Source: Acinetobacter nectaris CIP 110549
Lineage (GTDB): Bacteria > Pseudomonadota > Gammaproteobacteria > Pseudomonadales > Moraxellaceae
Length of the DNA: 64,000 nt
Assembly (NCBI RefSeq): GCF_000488215.1
Contig: NZ_KI530712.1
Location: 124,001-188,000, forward strand
Direction: 5' to 3'
Shown: positions 29,044 to 38,144 of the stretch, one piece after another
Position numbering within the stretch: position 1 is the stretch's first letter
Layout of the letters: each line of letters starts with the position of its first letter
Program-made: the position numbers and the translations under genes
The notes under the pieces: generated by a model
Told to the model about the DNA's origin: nothing
Seen by the model: the letters and a program-made list of their open reading frames with translations, nothing else
The model's database searches: none

Positions 29044-29186
29044 GATCTATGCCTCAATAATCATTTTGCCAAAACAGTGTTTATATTTTAGATGGCATCA
29101 ATTTTGCTATGCAATAAGCAAATTCGTTTCGTAACTGAATGATATATTCACAGTGTGAAACAAGTAAAACTTAACAGAGGCTTTTT
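29044..29186. other. Promoter region of the purine permease
   Basis: About 140 bp between the terminator and the permease start. It should hold the permease promoter, but I cannot place -35/-10 boxes confidently. Confidence 0.35.
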
Positions 29187-30509
29187 ATGGCGACTCCTCA
29201 ATCTTCCGCCGGTTTACTTGAACGTCTGTTTAAACTAACAGAGAACAATACTTCTGTAAAAACAGAAGCTGTTGCAGGTTTAACAACGTTCTTAACCATG
29301 TGTTATATCATTATTGTGAATCCTCTCATTCTTTCTGCAACGGGTATGGATCATGGTGCTGTATTTGTTGCAACGTGTATTGCAGCAGCAACGGGTTGTC
29401 TCGTTATGGGGTTACTTGCAAACTATCCAATTGCACTTGCACCGGGTATGGGATTGAATGCTTATTTTGCATATTCTGTTTGTCTAGGTATGCACATTCC
29501 ATGGCAAACGGCTTTAGCAGCAGTATTTATGTCGGGTATTATATTTATTGCGATTAGCTTAGTTCGTGTTCGTGAAATTATTGTAAATGCAATTCCAATG
29601 TCATTAAAGTTTGCAATTGGTGGAGGAATAGGTTTATTTCTTGCACTTGTTGCACTTAAAAATGCAGGAATTATTGTTGCGAATCAAGCAACAACAGTCG
29701 GTTTAGGCGATGTAAAAGACCCTAAAGCATTGCTTGCAATGTTAGGGTTATTTTTAATTGTAGCTATGCACCATTTTCGCGTGCGTGGAGCAATTATTAT
29801 TAGCATTCTTGTTGTGACTGCAATTTCAACATTTATGGGACTAAACCAATTTAAAGGTGTTGTTGGTGCAATACCATCTATTACACCAACCTTATTGCAA
29901 ATGGATTTTTCAGGTTTATTCTCTGGAACATTGATTGGTGTTATCTTTGTCTTTTTCTTGGTTGATCTATTTGATTCGACAGGTACATTGGTTGGTGTAG
30001 CACATCGTGCAGGCATTATTAAAGACGATGGTAAGATTCCACGCTTGAAAAAAGTACTGATGGCAGACTCAACAGCAATTGTTGCGGGTGCTGCTTTGGG
30101 TACATCATCAACAACACCGTATATTGAGTCTGCATCAGGTGTTGCAGCAGGTGGCCGTACAGGATTAACTGCTGTTGTTGTGGCGATATTATTCTTAGGT
30201 TGTTTATTCCTTTCTCCGCTTGCTCAGTCTGTACCTAGTTTTGCTACAGCACCAGCATTACTGTTTGTTGCAGTGCTTATGGTGCAAGGTATTACTAAAA
30301 TTGAGTGGAGTGATGTGACAGAGGCTGTACCTGCATTTCTAACAATAGTATTCATGCCTTTTGCATACTCAATTGCAGATGGTATTGCTGTTGGTTTTAT
30401 TAGCTATGCAGTGATTAAGCTCTTGACAGGAAAAGCTGCGTCTGTACATTGGATGGCATGGATTATTGCTGGCTTATGGGTATTGAAGTTTGCACTTTTT
30501 GGCGGCTAA
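29187..30509 (+). CDS. NCS2-family purine permease (adenine/guanine/hypoxanthine type)
   Basis: A 440-residue membrane protein of the AzgA-like branch of NCS2. Motifs include GLTTFLTMCYIIIVNPLILS (about 31-50), ALAPGMGLNAYFAYSV and a second half with FFLVDLFDSTGTLVGVAHRAG and GTSSTTPYIESASGVAAGGR. These carry the substrate-site acidic residues of the family. It likely imports purine bases by proton symport. The next gene is an adenine deaminase, which supports adenine or hypoxanthine as substrate. Confidence 0.9.
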   Translation: MATPQSSAGLLERLFKLTENNTSVKTEAVAGLTTFLTMCYIIIVNPLILSATGMDHGAVFVATCIAAATGCLVMGLLANYPIALAPGMGLNAYFAYSVCLGMHIPWQTALAAVFMSGIIFIAISLVRVREIIVNAIPMSLKFAIGGGIGLFLALVALKNAGIIVANQATTVGLGDVKDPKALLAMLGLFLIVAMHHFRVRGAIIISILVVTAISTFMGLNQFKGVVGAIPSITPTLLQMDFSGLFSGTLIGVIFVFFLVDLFDSTGTLVGVAHRAGIIKDDGKIPRLKKVLMADSTAIVAGAALGTSSTTPYIESASGVAAGGRTGLTAVVVAILFLGCLFLSPLAQSVPSFATAPALLFVAVLMVQGITKIEWSDVTEAVPAFLTIVFMPFAYSIADGIAVGFISYAVIKLLTGKAASVHWMAWIIAGLWVLKFALFGG

Positions 30510-30531
30510 TATATCTGTAAAATAGGTAGTA

Positions 30532-30560
30532 GGGTGTAATGATGATTACACCCTTTTTTT
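30532..30560 (+). terminator. Terminator after the purine permease
   Basis: GGGTGTAAT-GATG-ATTACACCC followed by T7. It is located 16 bp before the adenine deaminase start, so the two genes may be only partly cotranscribed. Confidence 0.85.
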
Positions 30561-30576
30561 ATTATGAGGGTTTTCA

Positions 30577-31575
30577 ATGAATCAGCAAAATTTAATTCAA
30601 GCATTACCAAAAGCTGAGCTACATGTGCATATCGAAGGGACTTTTGAGCCTGAATTGATGTTCGAAATTGCACAAAGAAATGCGGTAGATATTCCTTATA
30701 AAACGGTCGATGAAGTTAAACAAGCATATAATTTTCATAACTTACAATCATTTTTAGATATTTATTATGCAGGTGCAAAAGCACTGATTCATGAAAAAGA
30801 TTTTTATGATTTAACATGGGCTTATTTTAAAAAATGTAAAGAAGACCATGTGGTACATACAGAAATATTTTTTGACCCACAAACGCATACCGTGCGTGGA
30901 ATTGCATTTGAAACAATTTTTAATGGTATTTTTAAAGCATGCCAAGATGCAAAAGAAAAATTAGATATTTCATCTGAGCTGATTATGTGTTTCTTGCGCC
31001 ATTTAAGTGAGGAAGAAGCATTTGAGGTGCTAGAACAGGCATTGCCATTTAAAGCGCATATTATTGGTGTTGGTTTAGATTCTAGTGAGTTGGGACATCC
31101 ACCTATAAAGTTTGAACTTGTATTTAGCAAAGCAAAAGAAGAAGGATTTCTCATTGTTGCACATGCAGGTGAGGAAGGGCCAGCCGAGTATATTTGGCAA
31201 GCTTTAGATTTGCTTCACGTCAACCGTATTGATCATGGTGTGCGTTCTGAGGAAGATCCAAAGTTACTTAAACGTCTTATTAAAGAAAGAATGCCTTTGA
31301 CGGTGTGTCCACTAAGTAACTTGAAATTATGCGTTATTGAAGACATGAAAGAACATAATATCAAGCGATTACTTGATTTAGGTTTATGTGTCATGGTGAA
31401 TTCAGATGATCCAGCATATTTTGGTGGGTATATGAATGAAAACTTTTATGCAATTGATCGTGCTTTAGATTTGGGCGAAGCTAGAATTAAACAATTAGCA
31501 ATTAACTCTTTTGAAGCATCTTTCTTGCCTGAGCAAGAAAAGAAGAAATGGATTGAAAAAGTCCAAGCTATGTAA
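30577..31575 (+). CDS. Adenine deaminase (adenosine deaminase superfamily)
   Basis: A 332-residue amidohydrolase. Metal ligands and catalytic residues are visible: LHVHIEG at about 15-21 (HxH), HAGEEG at about 197-202 (His/Glu), RIDHG at about 217-221, and NSDDPAYF at about 275-282. The [15 protein letters not shown] stretch is typical of the Pseudomonas/yeast-type adenine deaminases related to adenosine deaminase. It would convert adenine to hypoxanthine. Annotators often label such proteins adenosine deaminase, and substrate is inferred. Confidence 0.88.
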   Translation: MNQQNLIQALPKAELHVHIEGTFEPELMFEIAQRNAVDIPYKTVDEVKQAYNFHNLQSFLDIYYAGAKALIHEKDFYDLTWAYFKKCKEDHVVHTEIFFDPQTHTVRGIAFETIFNGIFKACQDAKEKLDISSELIMCFLRHLSEEEAFEVLEQALPFKAHIIGVGLDSSELGHPPIKFELVFSKAKEEGFLIVAHAGEEGPAEYIWQALDLLHVNRIDHGVRSEEDPKLLKRLIKERMPLTVCPLSNLKLCVIEDMKEHNIKRLLDLGLCVMVNSDDPAYFGGYMNENFYAIDRALDLGEARIKQLAINSFEASFLPEQEKKKWIEKVQAM

Positions 31576-31576
31576 T

Positions 31577-31607
31577 AAAAAAGGCACTTCTCGAAGTGCC
31601 TTTTTTA
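31577..31607. terminator. Bidirectional terminator adenine deaminase / cytochrome b561
   Basis: AAGGCACTTC-TC-GAAGTGCCTT with A6 and T6 tracts between convergent genes. Confidence 0.88.
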
Positions 31608-31615
31608 TTTTAGTT

Positions 31616-32173
31616 TTAATCTTTTGCTTGGGAGGTCATACTTTTAAGCACGTTGTCACGATCAATAAAATGATGCTTTAATGCCGCAAAAACATGTCCG
31701 ACAATGAGTAAACCTGCAAACCAAGAGAGGTATACATGAATTGGCTTTACGATAGCCATAATATGTGGATTAGGTGCGATTAGCGTAGGTAAGTTAAATA
31801 AGTAAAGTACAGGTGCAGGATGCCCAGCCGACCAACTAAAGAAACAGCCTGTAATTGGTAAAGCAACCAATATGATGTAAAGAACCCAATGGATAACATG
31901 TGCGATTTTTTTCATAGGTGCAGACATGCTTTCAGGGAGAGATGGCGCTGGATGTGTATAGCGCCAAAAAATGCGTATAACGATAAGAAAAAGAATAGGA
32001 GTGGCAATATTCTTATGTAGTGTAATAATATCTCCCTTAAAAGCACCATCTGTACCATAACTTAAAAAGTTACCACTATAAAAGCCAATGAGCCATGCGG
32101 TAATAAAAATTGCGGCCATAAGCCAATGTAAAATTTGCGCCGTACGTGTGTAATATTGCGGTCTGGCAGACAT
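31616..32173 (-). CDS. Cytochrome b561 family protein
   Basis: A 185-residue di-heme b561-type membrane protein (YodB/CybB family) with four helices. Candidate heme ligands are in AQILHWLMAAIF, TLHKNIATPILF, HVIHWVLYIIL and VGHVFAALKHHF. An upstream in-frame ATG would add 64 residues that do not fit the family; MSARPQYYTRT is chosen as start, with a purine-rich site before it. Such proteins move electrons between quinol and periplasmic acceptors, possibly protecting against superoxide. It is divergent from a small lipoprotein gene. Confidence 0.9.
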   Translation of the reverse strand: MSARPQYYTRTAQILHWLMAAIFITAWLIGFYSGNFLSYGTDGAFKGDIITLHKNIATPILFLIVIRIFWRYTHPAPSLPESMSAPMKKIAHVIHWVLYIILVALPITGCFFSWSAGHPAPVLYLFNLPTLIAPNPHIMAIVKPIHVYLSWFAGLLIVGHVFAALKHHFIDRDNVLKSMTSQAKD

Positions 32174-32386
32174 CTGAAATTCTCTAGAGAAAAAATAAAT
32201 AATTGTTTTTATAAGATATAAACTGAAACATCGAATAGCAACATACAAATTTACAACGGTGTGTTGCAGAATTTGCAACGATAAAAGTAATCTATTTGGC
32301 TTAAATATGGACGGACTAAATTGAAACCTATATTTTATTGGGTTAGATTTCGTCAAAATATACAACTCAATTTAGGATAAGCAATA
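32174..32386. other. Divergent promoter region cytochrome b561 / lipoprotein-rnhB
   Basis: About 210 bp. It includes an AT-rich segment and TGTTGCAGAATTTGCAACG (32262-32280), a short inverted repeat GTTGCA/TGCAAC that could be an operator. The bound factor is unknown. Confidence 0.35.
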
Positions 32387-32782
32387 ATGAAAAAGATATT
32401 ATTATTTGTAGCGCCTATGGCATTACTGCTCAGTGCTTGTGTAACGGGTGGAGGAACATCTGTTGGAACGAATACAACAGCAGCAGAGGGAATGACGCAA
32501 CAGCTAGGTATGACTGCATTAAAAATAGCAATTGATGCAAAATGTGTAAGTGAAATGAATAAAATGCCTGCTTGGCAAGTAGCAAGTAAAGTAATGAGTA
32601 GTTCACAACAGCAAAGTGTACAAAGTAGTACTTGTGGTTGTGTAAGTGATCAAGCACCTCAAAGTGTGACAGTAATGGATCTTGCAAATGCGGCTTTAGA
32701 TCCAAATGCCCGTGTAACACTTGCACATCAAGTTATTCAAAAAACAGTAACCTCATGTATGGCACAAGCATTAAAATCATGA
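32387..32782 (+). CDS. Small lipoprotein of unknown function
   Basis: A 131-residue precursor with signal peptide [18 protein letters not shown] (lipid-modified Cys 18 after LLSA). The mature protein is Gly/Thr/Ser-rich at first, then likely helical, with Cys residues in [15 protein letters not shown] and TSCMAQ that could form disulfides. I do not recognise the family. Its stop codon overlaps the rnhB start (ATGA), so it is the first gene of a two-gene operon. Confidence 0.8.
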   Translation: MKKILLFVAPMALLLSACVTGGGTSVGTNTTAAEGMTQQLGMTALKIAIDAKCVSEMNKMPAWQVASKVMSSSQQQSVQSSTCGCVSDQAPQSVTVMDLANAALDPNARVTLAHQVIQKTVTSCMAQALKS

Positions 32783-33345
32783 AAATTGCAGGTGTAGATG
32801 AAGCGGGAAGAGGGCCTTTGGTTGGATCAGTGGTTGCTGCTGCTGTGATATTAGATCCGAACAATCCGATTGTTGGTTTAAATGATTCTAAAAAGCTGAG
32901 TGAAAAGAAGAGAGAGAAACTCTTTATTGAAATTCAGGAAAAAGCACTTGCATGGTCAATTGCTGAAGCAACGTGTGATGAAATAGATCAGTTAAATATT
33001 TTACAAGCAACTTTTTTGGCAATGCGCCGTGCTGTAAATCACTTAAATACGATGCCAGACCAAGTGCTTGTAGATGGTAATCAGTGTATTAAAGGTTTAG
33101 ATATTGAATGTCATGCTGTAGTTGGTGGCGATAGCCTACATGCTGAAATTAGTGCTGCAAGTATTCTTGCAAAAGTAACAAGAGATCGGCAAATGGTAGA
33201 GCTTGATGCTGAATATCCTCAATATGGGTTTGCAAAGCATAAAGGTTATCCGACGAAGGCACATTTATTAGCAATTGCTGAACACGGTATTATAGAGGGG
33301 CATCGAAAAAGCTATGGACCTATAAAAAGGATAATGGAACAGTAA
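32779..33345 (+). CDS. rnhB: Ribonuclease HII
   Basis: Removes ribonucleotides from DNA and RNA-DNA hybrids. Length is 188 residues from the ATG that overlaps the lipoprotein stop. A start eight codons upstream is possible but adds sequence not seen in the family. Catalytic acidic residues: [18 protein letters not shown] near the N-terminus (Asp-Glu), and VDGNQ and [15 protein letters not shown] further on. The family tail [14 protein letters not shown] is present. Confidence 0.97.
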   Translation: MKIAGVDEAGRGPLVGSVVAAAVILDPNNPIVGLNDSKKLSEKKREKLFIEIQEKALAWSIAEATCDEIDQLNILQATFLAMRRAVNHLNTMPDQVLVDGNQCIKGLDIECHAVVGGDSLHAEISAASILAKVTRDRQMVELDAEYPQYGFAKHKGYPTKAHLLAIAEHGIIEGHRKSYGPIKRIMEQ

Positions 33346-33356
33346 TAAATACAATA

Positions 33357-33391
33357 TTAAAAGCGACTTTCTAAAGTCGCTTTTAATATTC
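33357..33391. terminator. Bidirectional terminator rnhB / csrA
   Basis: AAAAGCGACTTT-CT-AAAGTCGCTTTT, a perfect 12-bp inverted repeat between convergent genes. Confidence 0.85.
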
Positions 33392-33421
33392 ACTCAACAA
33401 TGAGTTTAAAAAAATTGAGCC

Positions 33422-33673
33422 TTAACGGTTAAATTTATCTTGATTATATTCGTCAAGATATGATGGTTGATAATCTTGATCTATGTGTTGCAGGTGTTCG
33501 TGCATTGCTCGTTCATGTTGAATTCGTTGATAGATTTCTTCACGATGAACTGACACTTCTTTTGGGGCATTTACACCTATACGTACTTGGTTTCCTTTTA
33601 CACCAAGCACTGTCACACTGACTTGATCCCCAATCATTAAAGTTTCTCCGACACGTCGAGTCAGAATCAGCAT
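33422..33673 (-). CDS. csrA: Carbon storage regulator CsrA with extended C-terminus
   Basis: An RNA-binding regulator that blocks or activates translation by binding GGA motifs. The first 60 residues are canonical: [36 protein letters not shown] and [10 protein letters not shown] with the RNA-contact residues. The protein continues to 83 residues, versus about 61 in E. coli, with an acidic, Tyr/Gln/Asp-rich tail. It is downstream of lysC in the same direction, similar to the alaS-csrA neighbourhood of other gammaproteobacteria. Confidence 0.96.
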   Translation of the reverse strand: MLILTRRVGETLMIGDQVSVTVLGVKGNQVRIGVNAPKEVSVHREEIYQRIQHERAMHEHLQHIDQDYQPSYLDEYNQDKFNR

Positions 33674-33787
33674 GTTTATCTCCTTGCTAAGCGCTAAACC
33701 TGCAGCTATTTTTACCTACTTATGTTGATAGGAAAAGAAAACTACAACCTCTAGGACACATTTTGTCATTTAAATCTATAATGAAAT

Positions 33788-33793
33788 ATTATA
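33788..33793 (-). promoter_or_regulatory. Possible csrA -10 box
   Basis: TATAAT on the minus strand about 115 bp before csrA; the -35 (about TTCGGA, 17-18 bp away) is weak. Inference from motif only. Confidence 0.35.
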
Positions 33794-33834
33794 ATGTATG
33801 GCAAAATATTTCCGAAATATTTATCTAATATAAC

Positions 33835-33888
33835 AGAGCCGCCCCACATAAAATAGAGCGGCTCTTAAGATTTATAAAAAATCTTATG
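33835..33888 (-). terminator. Hairpin pair after lysC, probable terminator
   Basis: Two stems follow the lysC stop on the minus strand: AAGATTT/AAATCTT with an AT loop (about 33867-33885) and GC-rich AGAGCCGC/GCGGCTCT (33835-33865). The GC stem is followed by an AT-rich but not T-only run. Confidence 0.55.
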
Positions 33889-33915
33889 ATAAGAATATTG
33901 CTAAGTGTTTATAAA

Positions 33916-35196
33916 TTATGCACGCGCGCTGCTTTCACCATGTTCACGGTCTAAACCAAAAGCAGTGTGTAAGCAACGAACAGCAAGTTCTAAGTAATTT
34001 TCTTCAATGAGAACAGATACTTTAATCTCTGATGTAGAAATCATGAGGATATTAATTTGCTCATCTGCAAGCGCTTTAAACATTTTACTTGCAACACCTG
34101 CATGCGAACGCATGCCTACACCAACGATAGAAACTTTTACGATATTATCACGACCAGAGACTTCACGTGCTTTAATATTTTTTGCAATAGTTTCTAAGAT
34201 ATTTTTTGCTTTAGCATAGTCAACACGGTTTACGGTGAAGGTAAAATCTGTTGTTCCATCTTCTTCGATGTTTTGAACAATCATATCTACTTCAATATTT
34301 GCATCACTAATTGGCGATAGAATTTTAGATGCAATACCCGGCTCATCAGGTACACCTAAAATTGTTAATTTTGCTTCATCACGATTAAATGCAATACCTG
34401 AAATAATAGGTTGTTCCATGTTGTCTTCTGCCTCAGTTGTTATTAATGTACCTACGTTTTGTTTGAACTCATCGTCAAAAGCACCATCATTGTCATTATC
34501 AAAGCTTGATAAAACACGTAAAGGAACTTGGTATTTTCCTGCAAATTCAACAGAGCGAATCTGTAAAACTTTTGAACCTAAAGATGCCATTTCAAGCATT
34601 TCTTCAAATGAAATGCGATCAATTTTTTTCGCTTTAGGTGCAACGCGTGGGTCTGTTGTATAAACACCATCTACATCGGTATAAATTTGACATTCATCTG
34701 CTTTTAAAGCAGCAGCAAGTGCAACACCTGTTGTATCTGAGCCACCACGACCAAGTGTTGTTGTATTACCTTCTGAGTCGATACCTTGGAAGCCAGCAAC
34801 AACGATTACACGACCTAAATCTAAATCGGCAGCAGCAGCTTTTGTGTCGATAGATTCAATACGTGCCTTTGTAAAAGCATTATCTGTTTTAATGCCAACT
34901 TGGCGGCCTGTATATGATTTAGCTTCAACACCAATAGAGTTAAGTGCCATAGCTAACATGGAAATTGTCACCTGTTCACCGGTAGAGACCATCTGATCTA
35001 TTTCACGCGGATCAGGTGTTTCGGTAATGGCTTTCGCGAGTGAGAGAAGGCGGTTTGTTTCACCACTCATTGCAGATACAACCACAACTACTTTGTGACC
35101 ATGATCGTGCCAACGCTTCACACGACGAGCAACATTTAAAATGCGCTCGGGCGTACCCATCGAAGTTCCACCATATTTTTGAACGATTAATGCCAT
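33916..35196 (-). CDS. lysC: Aspartate kinase LysC
   Basis: Phosphorylates aspartate, the first step to lysine, threonine, methionine and diaminopimelate. Length is 426 residues. The N-terminal kinase domain starts VQKYGGTSMGTPERI. RGGSDTTGVALAAAL and DGVYTTDPRVAP are present, followed by two C-terminal ACT domains (about 265-420) that bind feedback inhibitors. It lies 63 bp after alaS in the same direction. A hairpin, but not a clear terminator, separates them, so readthrough is likely. Confidence 0.97.
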   Translation of the reverse strand: MALIVQKYGGTSMGTPERILNVARRVKRWHDHGHKVVVVVSAMSGETNRLLSLAKAITETPDPREIDQMVSTGEQVTISMLAMALNSIGVEAKSYTGRQVGIKTDNAFTKARIESIDTKAAAADLDLGRVIVVAGFQGIDSEGNTTTLGRGGSDTTGVALAAALKADECQIYTDVDGVYTTDPRVAPKAKKIDRISFEEMLEMASLGSKVLQIRSVEFAGKYQVPLRVLSSFDNDNDGAFDDEFKQNVGTLITTEAEDNMEQPIISGIAFNRDEAKLTILGVPDEPGIASKILSPISDANIEVDMIVQNIEEDGTTDFTFTVNRVDYAKAKNILETIAKNIKAREVSGRDNIVKVSIVGVGMRSHAGVASKMFKALADEQINILMISTSEIKVSVLIEENYLELAVRCLHTAFGLDREHGESSARA

Positions 35197-35215
35197 AATG
35201 ATTCCATATAAGCCA

Positions 35216-35240
35216 TGACCCTGATAGGCATTCAGGGTCA
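35216..35240 (-). promoter_or_regulatory. Intercistronic hairpin between alaS and lysC
   Basis: TGACCCTGA/TCAGGGTCA, 9 bp with a 7-nt loop, and no U-tract on the minus strand. It could be a processing or stability element rather than a terminator. Confidence 0.45.
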
Positions 35241-35259
35241 GTTACACAAAAGTAAAGTC

Positions 35260-37902
35260 TTAACGTTGGTCAAACCATGCAGGTAAATCTGCAACGACCT
35301 GATTAAACTTCTCGTTCAGTGGCGCGCCACCTTGTGCTAAGTCAGGTTTACCACCACCTTTACCACCAAGTTCTGATGCTAAATGTTTAATGATGTCACC
35401 TGCTTTTAAGTCAGCCGTATATTGTTTTGCAACAGATGCAAGTAAGCTTACTTTATCATCTTGTGTACCTGCTAAAACAATAACTGCATTGTCTAACTTA
35501 GATTTTACACTGTCATGTAAATGACGAAGTGATTTAGCATCTACATTATCAAGTGAGGCAATTAAAGTTGGGCGACCTTGAATTTCTTTCACTTGTTGTA
35601 GAAGCTCTACAGCTTGCAAGTTTGCAAGTTTTTGGTTGAGTTGTTCAATTTGTTTTTGCAAGCTTGTGGCATGCTCAACGGTTGTTTGAACTTTCTCAAT
35701 AGTTTGATCTTTTTGTGCTTTGAGTAAGCCATTAATATGGTGAATGGTGCTATCGGCTTTTTGCATATTTACAATGGCTTTATTGCCTGTAACTGCTTCA
35801 ATACGTCGAACGCCTGCTGCAACACCACCTTCAGACGTAATTTTGAATAGGCCAATTTGTCCTGTATAGCCAACGTGGATACCACCACATAGTTCAATAG
35901 AGAAAGGCTTTTCATCGTGTACTGTACCCATAGTAAGTACACGTACAGTTTCACCATATTTTTCACCGAAGAGCATCATTGCACCCTTCGTTTTAGCCGT
36001 TTCAATGTCTAAAACTTCAGTGACAACAGGAGTGTTGGCAATAATTTCTTGGTTTACAAGGCGTTCAATTTCTTGCAGTTGTTCAAATGTCACAGGTTGA
36101 TCGTTTGAAAAGTCAAAACGTAAAACGTCAGATGCAACAAGAGAACCTTTTTGCTCTACATGTGTACCTAAAATTTTGCGTAGTGCTGCATGAAGTAGGT
36201 GTGTTGCAGAGTGGTTACGTGAAATTGCTTGACGTAGCTTTGCTTCTACATTTGCATTCACTTCTTGATTTACGCGTAAATGACCGACTGTAATCACACC
36301 TTGGTGTATGAAAGCTGTACCTGATTTTTGTGTATCTAAAATCTCAAAGATACCTGTATCATTTCTAAAGATCCCTGTATCACCAACCTGACCGCCACTT
36401 TCTGCATAAAATGGTGTGTGATCTAAAATGATAAGTGCTTCATCACCTTCTTGTACTTCATCAACTTGTTGGCCATCTTTATAAATTGCAAGAATTTTTC
36501 CTTGACCTTGCGTTGCTTGGTAGCCTTCAAACTGAGTAGGGGTGTCTACCTTAACGATGTTGTTATAGTCTACTTTGAATTTACCAGCATCACGTGCACG
36601 TTGGCGTTGTGCTGCCATCTCAGTTTCAAAGCCTGACTCATCAATCGTTAAGTCACGTTCACGTGCAATATCGGCAGTTAAGTCTGCTGGGAAGCCGTAA
36701 GTATCATAAAGTTTGAATACAACTTCACCCGGGATGATTGTTCCTTTTAATTGAGCAAGCTCACTTTCAAGAACTTTAAGACCTTGTTCGAGTGTTTTGG
36801 CAAATTGTTCTTCTTCTTTAATTAATGCATTTTGGATGCGGTCATGGTTTTCAACCAATTGAGGGTAGGCATCACCCATAACATCAATGAGAGGTTGCAG
36901 CATTTTATAGAAGAAAGTACCTGTTGCACCAAGTTTGTGACCATGGCGGATTGCACGACGTATAATACGACGCAATACATAGCCACGACCTTCATTGCCC
37001 GGTAAAACACCATCGGCAATTAGGAAGCTACAAGAGCGAGCATGATCTGCAATTACACGTAAAGATGGTTGTCCTTCATCTTTAATGCCAACAATTTCAG
37101 CAGCAGCTTGAAGTAGGTGTTGGAAAAGGTCAATTTCATAGTTTGAGTTAACATGCTGTAGTACAGCCGCAACACGCTCTAGTCCCATCCCTGTATCGAC
37201 GGATGGAGCAGGAAGAGAGTGTAATTCGCCATCTGCAGTACGGTTGAACTGCATGAAAACGATGTTCCAAATTTCAATAAAACGGTCGCCATCTTCTTCA
37301 GGTGTGCCCGGTAGACCACCCCAGATATGGTCACCATGATCATAGAAAATTTCAGAACAAGGGCCGCATGGACCTGTATCACCCATTGTCCAAAAGTTAT
37401 CAGATGCATATTTCGCACCTTTATTATCGCCAATGCGAATAATACGGCTGCTTTCTATGCCAACCTCTTTGTTCCAAATGTCAAATGCTTCATCATCTGT
37501 ATGGTAGATGGTCACGTACAGTCGATCTTTTTCTAGTTTTAAAACTGACGTAAGGAATTCCCAAGCAAACTGAATGGCATCGCGCTTAAAGTAGTCGCCA
37601 AATGAGAAGTTTCCTAGCATTTCAAAGAATGTATGGTGACGTGCAGTATAACCGACATTGTCAAGGTCATTGTGCTTTCCGCCTGCGCGGACACATTTTT
37701 GTGCAGAAGTGGCGCGCGTGTAACCTCGATCTTCCAGCCCAAGTAAACAATCTTTAAATTGGTTCATTCCTGCATTATTAAACAGTAATGTTGGGTCATT
37801 GGCGGGAACGAGAGAGCTCGATGCGACACGTGTATGACCTTTGGTTTCAAAGAAATGCAAAAAGGCTTCACGAATTTCAGCTGACGTCATACGTGTACTC
37901 AC
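35260..37902 (-). CDS. alaS: Alanyl-tRNA synthetase
   Basis: Attaches alanine to tRNA-Ala. Length is 880 residues. The N-terminal class II catalytic core holds [20 protein letters not shown] (about 28-47) and [14 protein letters not shown]. The editing domain has the zinc motif HSATHLLH and CGGIHV. The C-terminal oligomerisation domain contains a coiled coil and ends with [14 protein letters not shown]. Complete and in frame; lysC follows. Confidence 0.98.
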   Translation of the reverse strand: MSTRMTSAEIREAFLHFFETKGHTRVASSSLVPANDPTLLFNNAGMNQFKDCLLGLEDRGYTRATSAQKCVRAGGKHNDLDNVGYTARHHTFFEMLGNFSFGDYFKRDAIQFAWEFLTSVLKLEKDRLYVTIYHTDDEAFDIWNKEVGIESSRIIRIGDNKGAKYASDNFWTMGDTGPCGPCSEIFYDHGDHIWGGLPGTPEEDGDRFIEIWNIVFMQFNRTADGELHSLPAPSVDTGMGLERVAAVLQHVNSNYEIDLFQHLLQAAAEIVGIKDEGQPSLRVIADHARSCSFLIADGVLPGNEGRGYVLRRIIRRAIRHGHKLGATGTFFYKMLQPLIDVMGDAYPQLVENHDRIQNALIKEEEQFAKTLEQGLKVLESELAQLKGTIIPGEVVFKLYDTYGFPADLTADIARERDLTIDESGFETEMAAQRQRARDAGKFKVDYNNIVKVDTPTQFEGYQATQGQGKILAIYKDGQQVDEVQEGDEALIILDHTPFYAESGGQVGDTGIFRNDTGIFEILDTQKSGTAFIHQGVITVGHLRVNQEVNANVEAKLRQAISRNHSATHLLHAALRKILGTHVEQKGSLVASDVLRFDFSNDQPVTFEQLQEIERLVNQEIIANTPVVTEVLDIETAKTKGAMMLFGEKYGETVRVLTMGTVHDEKPFSIELCGGIHVGYTGQIGLFKITSEGGVAAGVRRIEAVTGNKAIVNMQKADSTIHHINGLLKAQKDQTIEKVQTTVEHATSLQKQIEQLNQKLANLQAVELLQQVKEIQGRPTLIASLDNVDAKSLRHLHDSVKSKLDNAVIVLAGTQDDKVSLLASVAKQYTADLKAGDIIKHLASELGGKGGGKPDLAQGGAPLNEKFNQVVADLPAWFDQR

Positions 37903-38144
37903 AACAAGTCACTCCATTTAGTTCTGTAGTATGGCTATATAGTGCGAGCAGATGAGCGGGCTACTATATAGTCGTTAAATTTTTTAAAGGCTTAAAAGTA
38001 TAACTAAAAATACTTATATGACCAATGATTTTGCGGTGAAAGGGTTATAAATATGACAATAAGTAAAATAACTTGATTCATTATTAGAAAAGTTGCATTA
38101 ACATAGGCTTGTTTTTAGATGGCTGAGTAATAAAAGGGTAAATC
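37903..38144. other. Divergent promoter region alaS / GAPDH-like gene
   Basis: About 240 bp. It contains CTATATAGT and, 19 bp further, ACTATATAG (about 37935-37972), an inverted repeat around GCGAGCAGATGAGCGGGCT. It could be an operator or an overlapping promoter pair. No named site matches. Confidence 0.4.

Noticed and set aside
28991..29138. 48-codon reading frame across the terminator upstream of the purine permease
   Set aside because: It passes through the terminator hairpin and U-tract, has no good ribosome-binding site and shows no protein-like pattern.
28930..29186. Purine or xanthine riboswitch before the NCS2 permease
   Set aside because: The recognisable core motifs of purine and NMT1-type riboswitches are absent.
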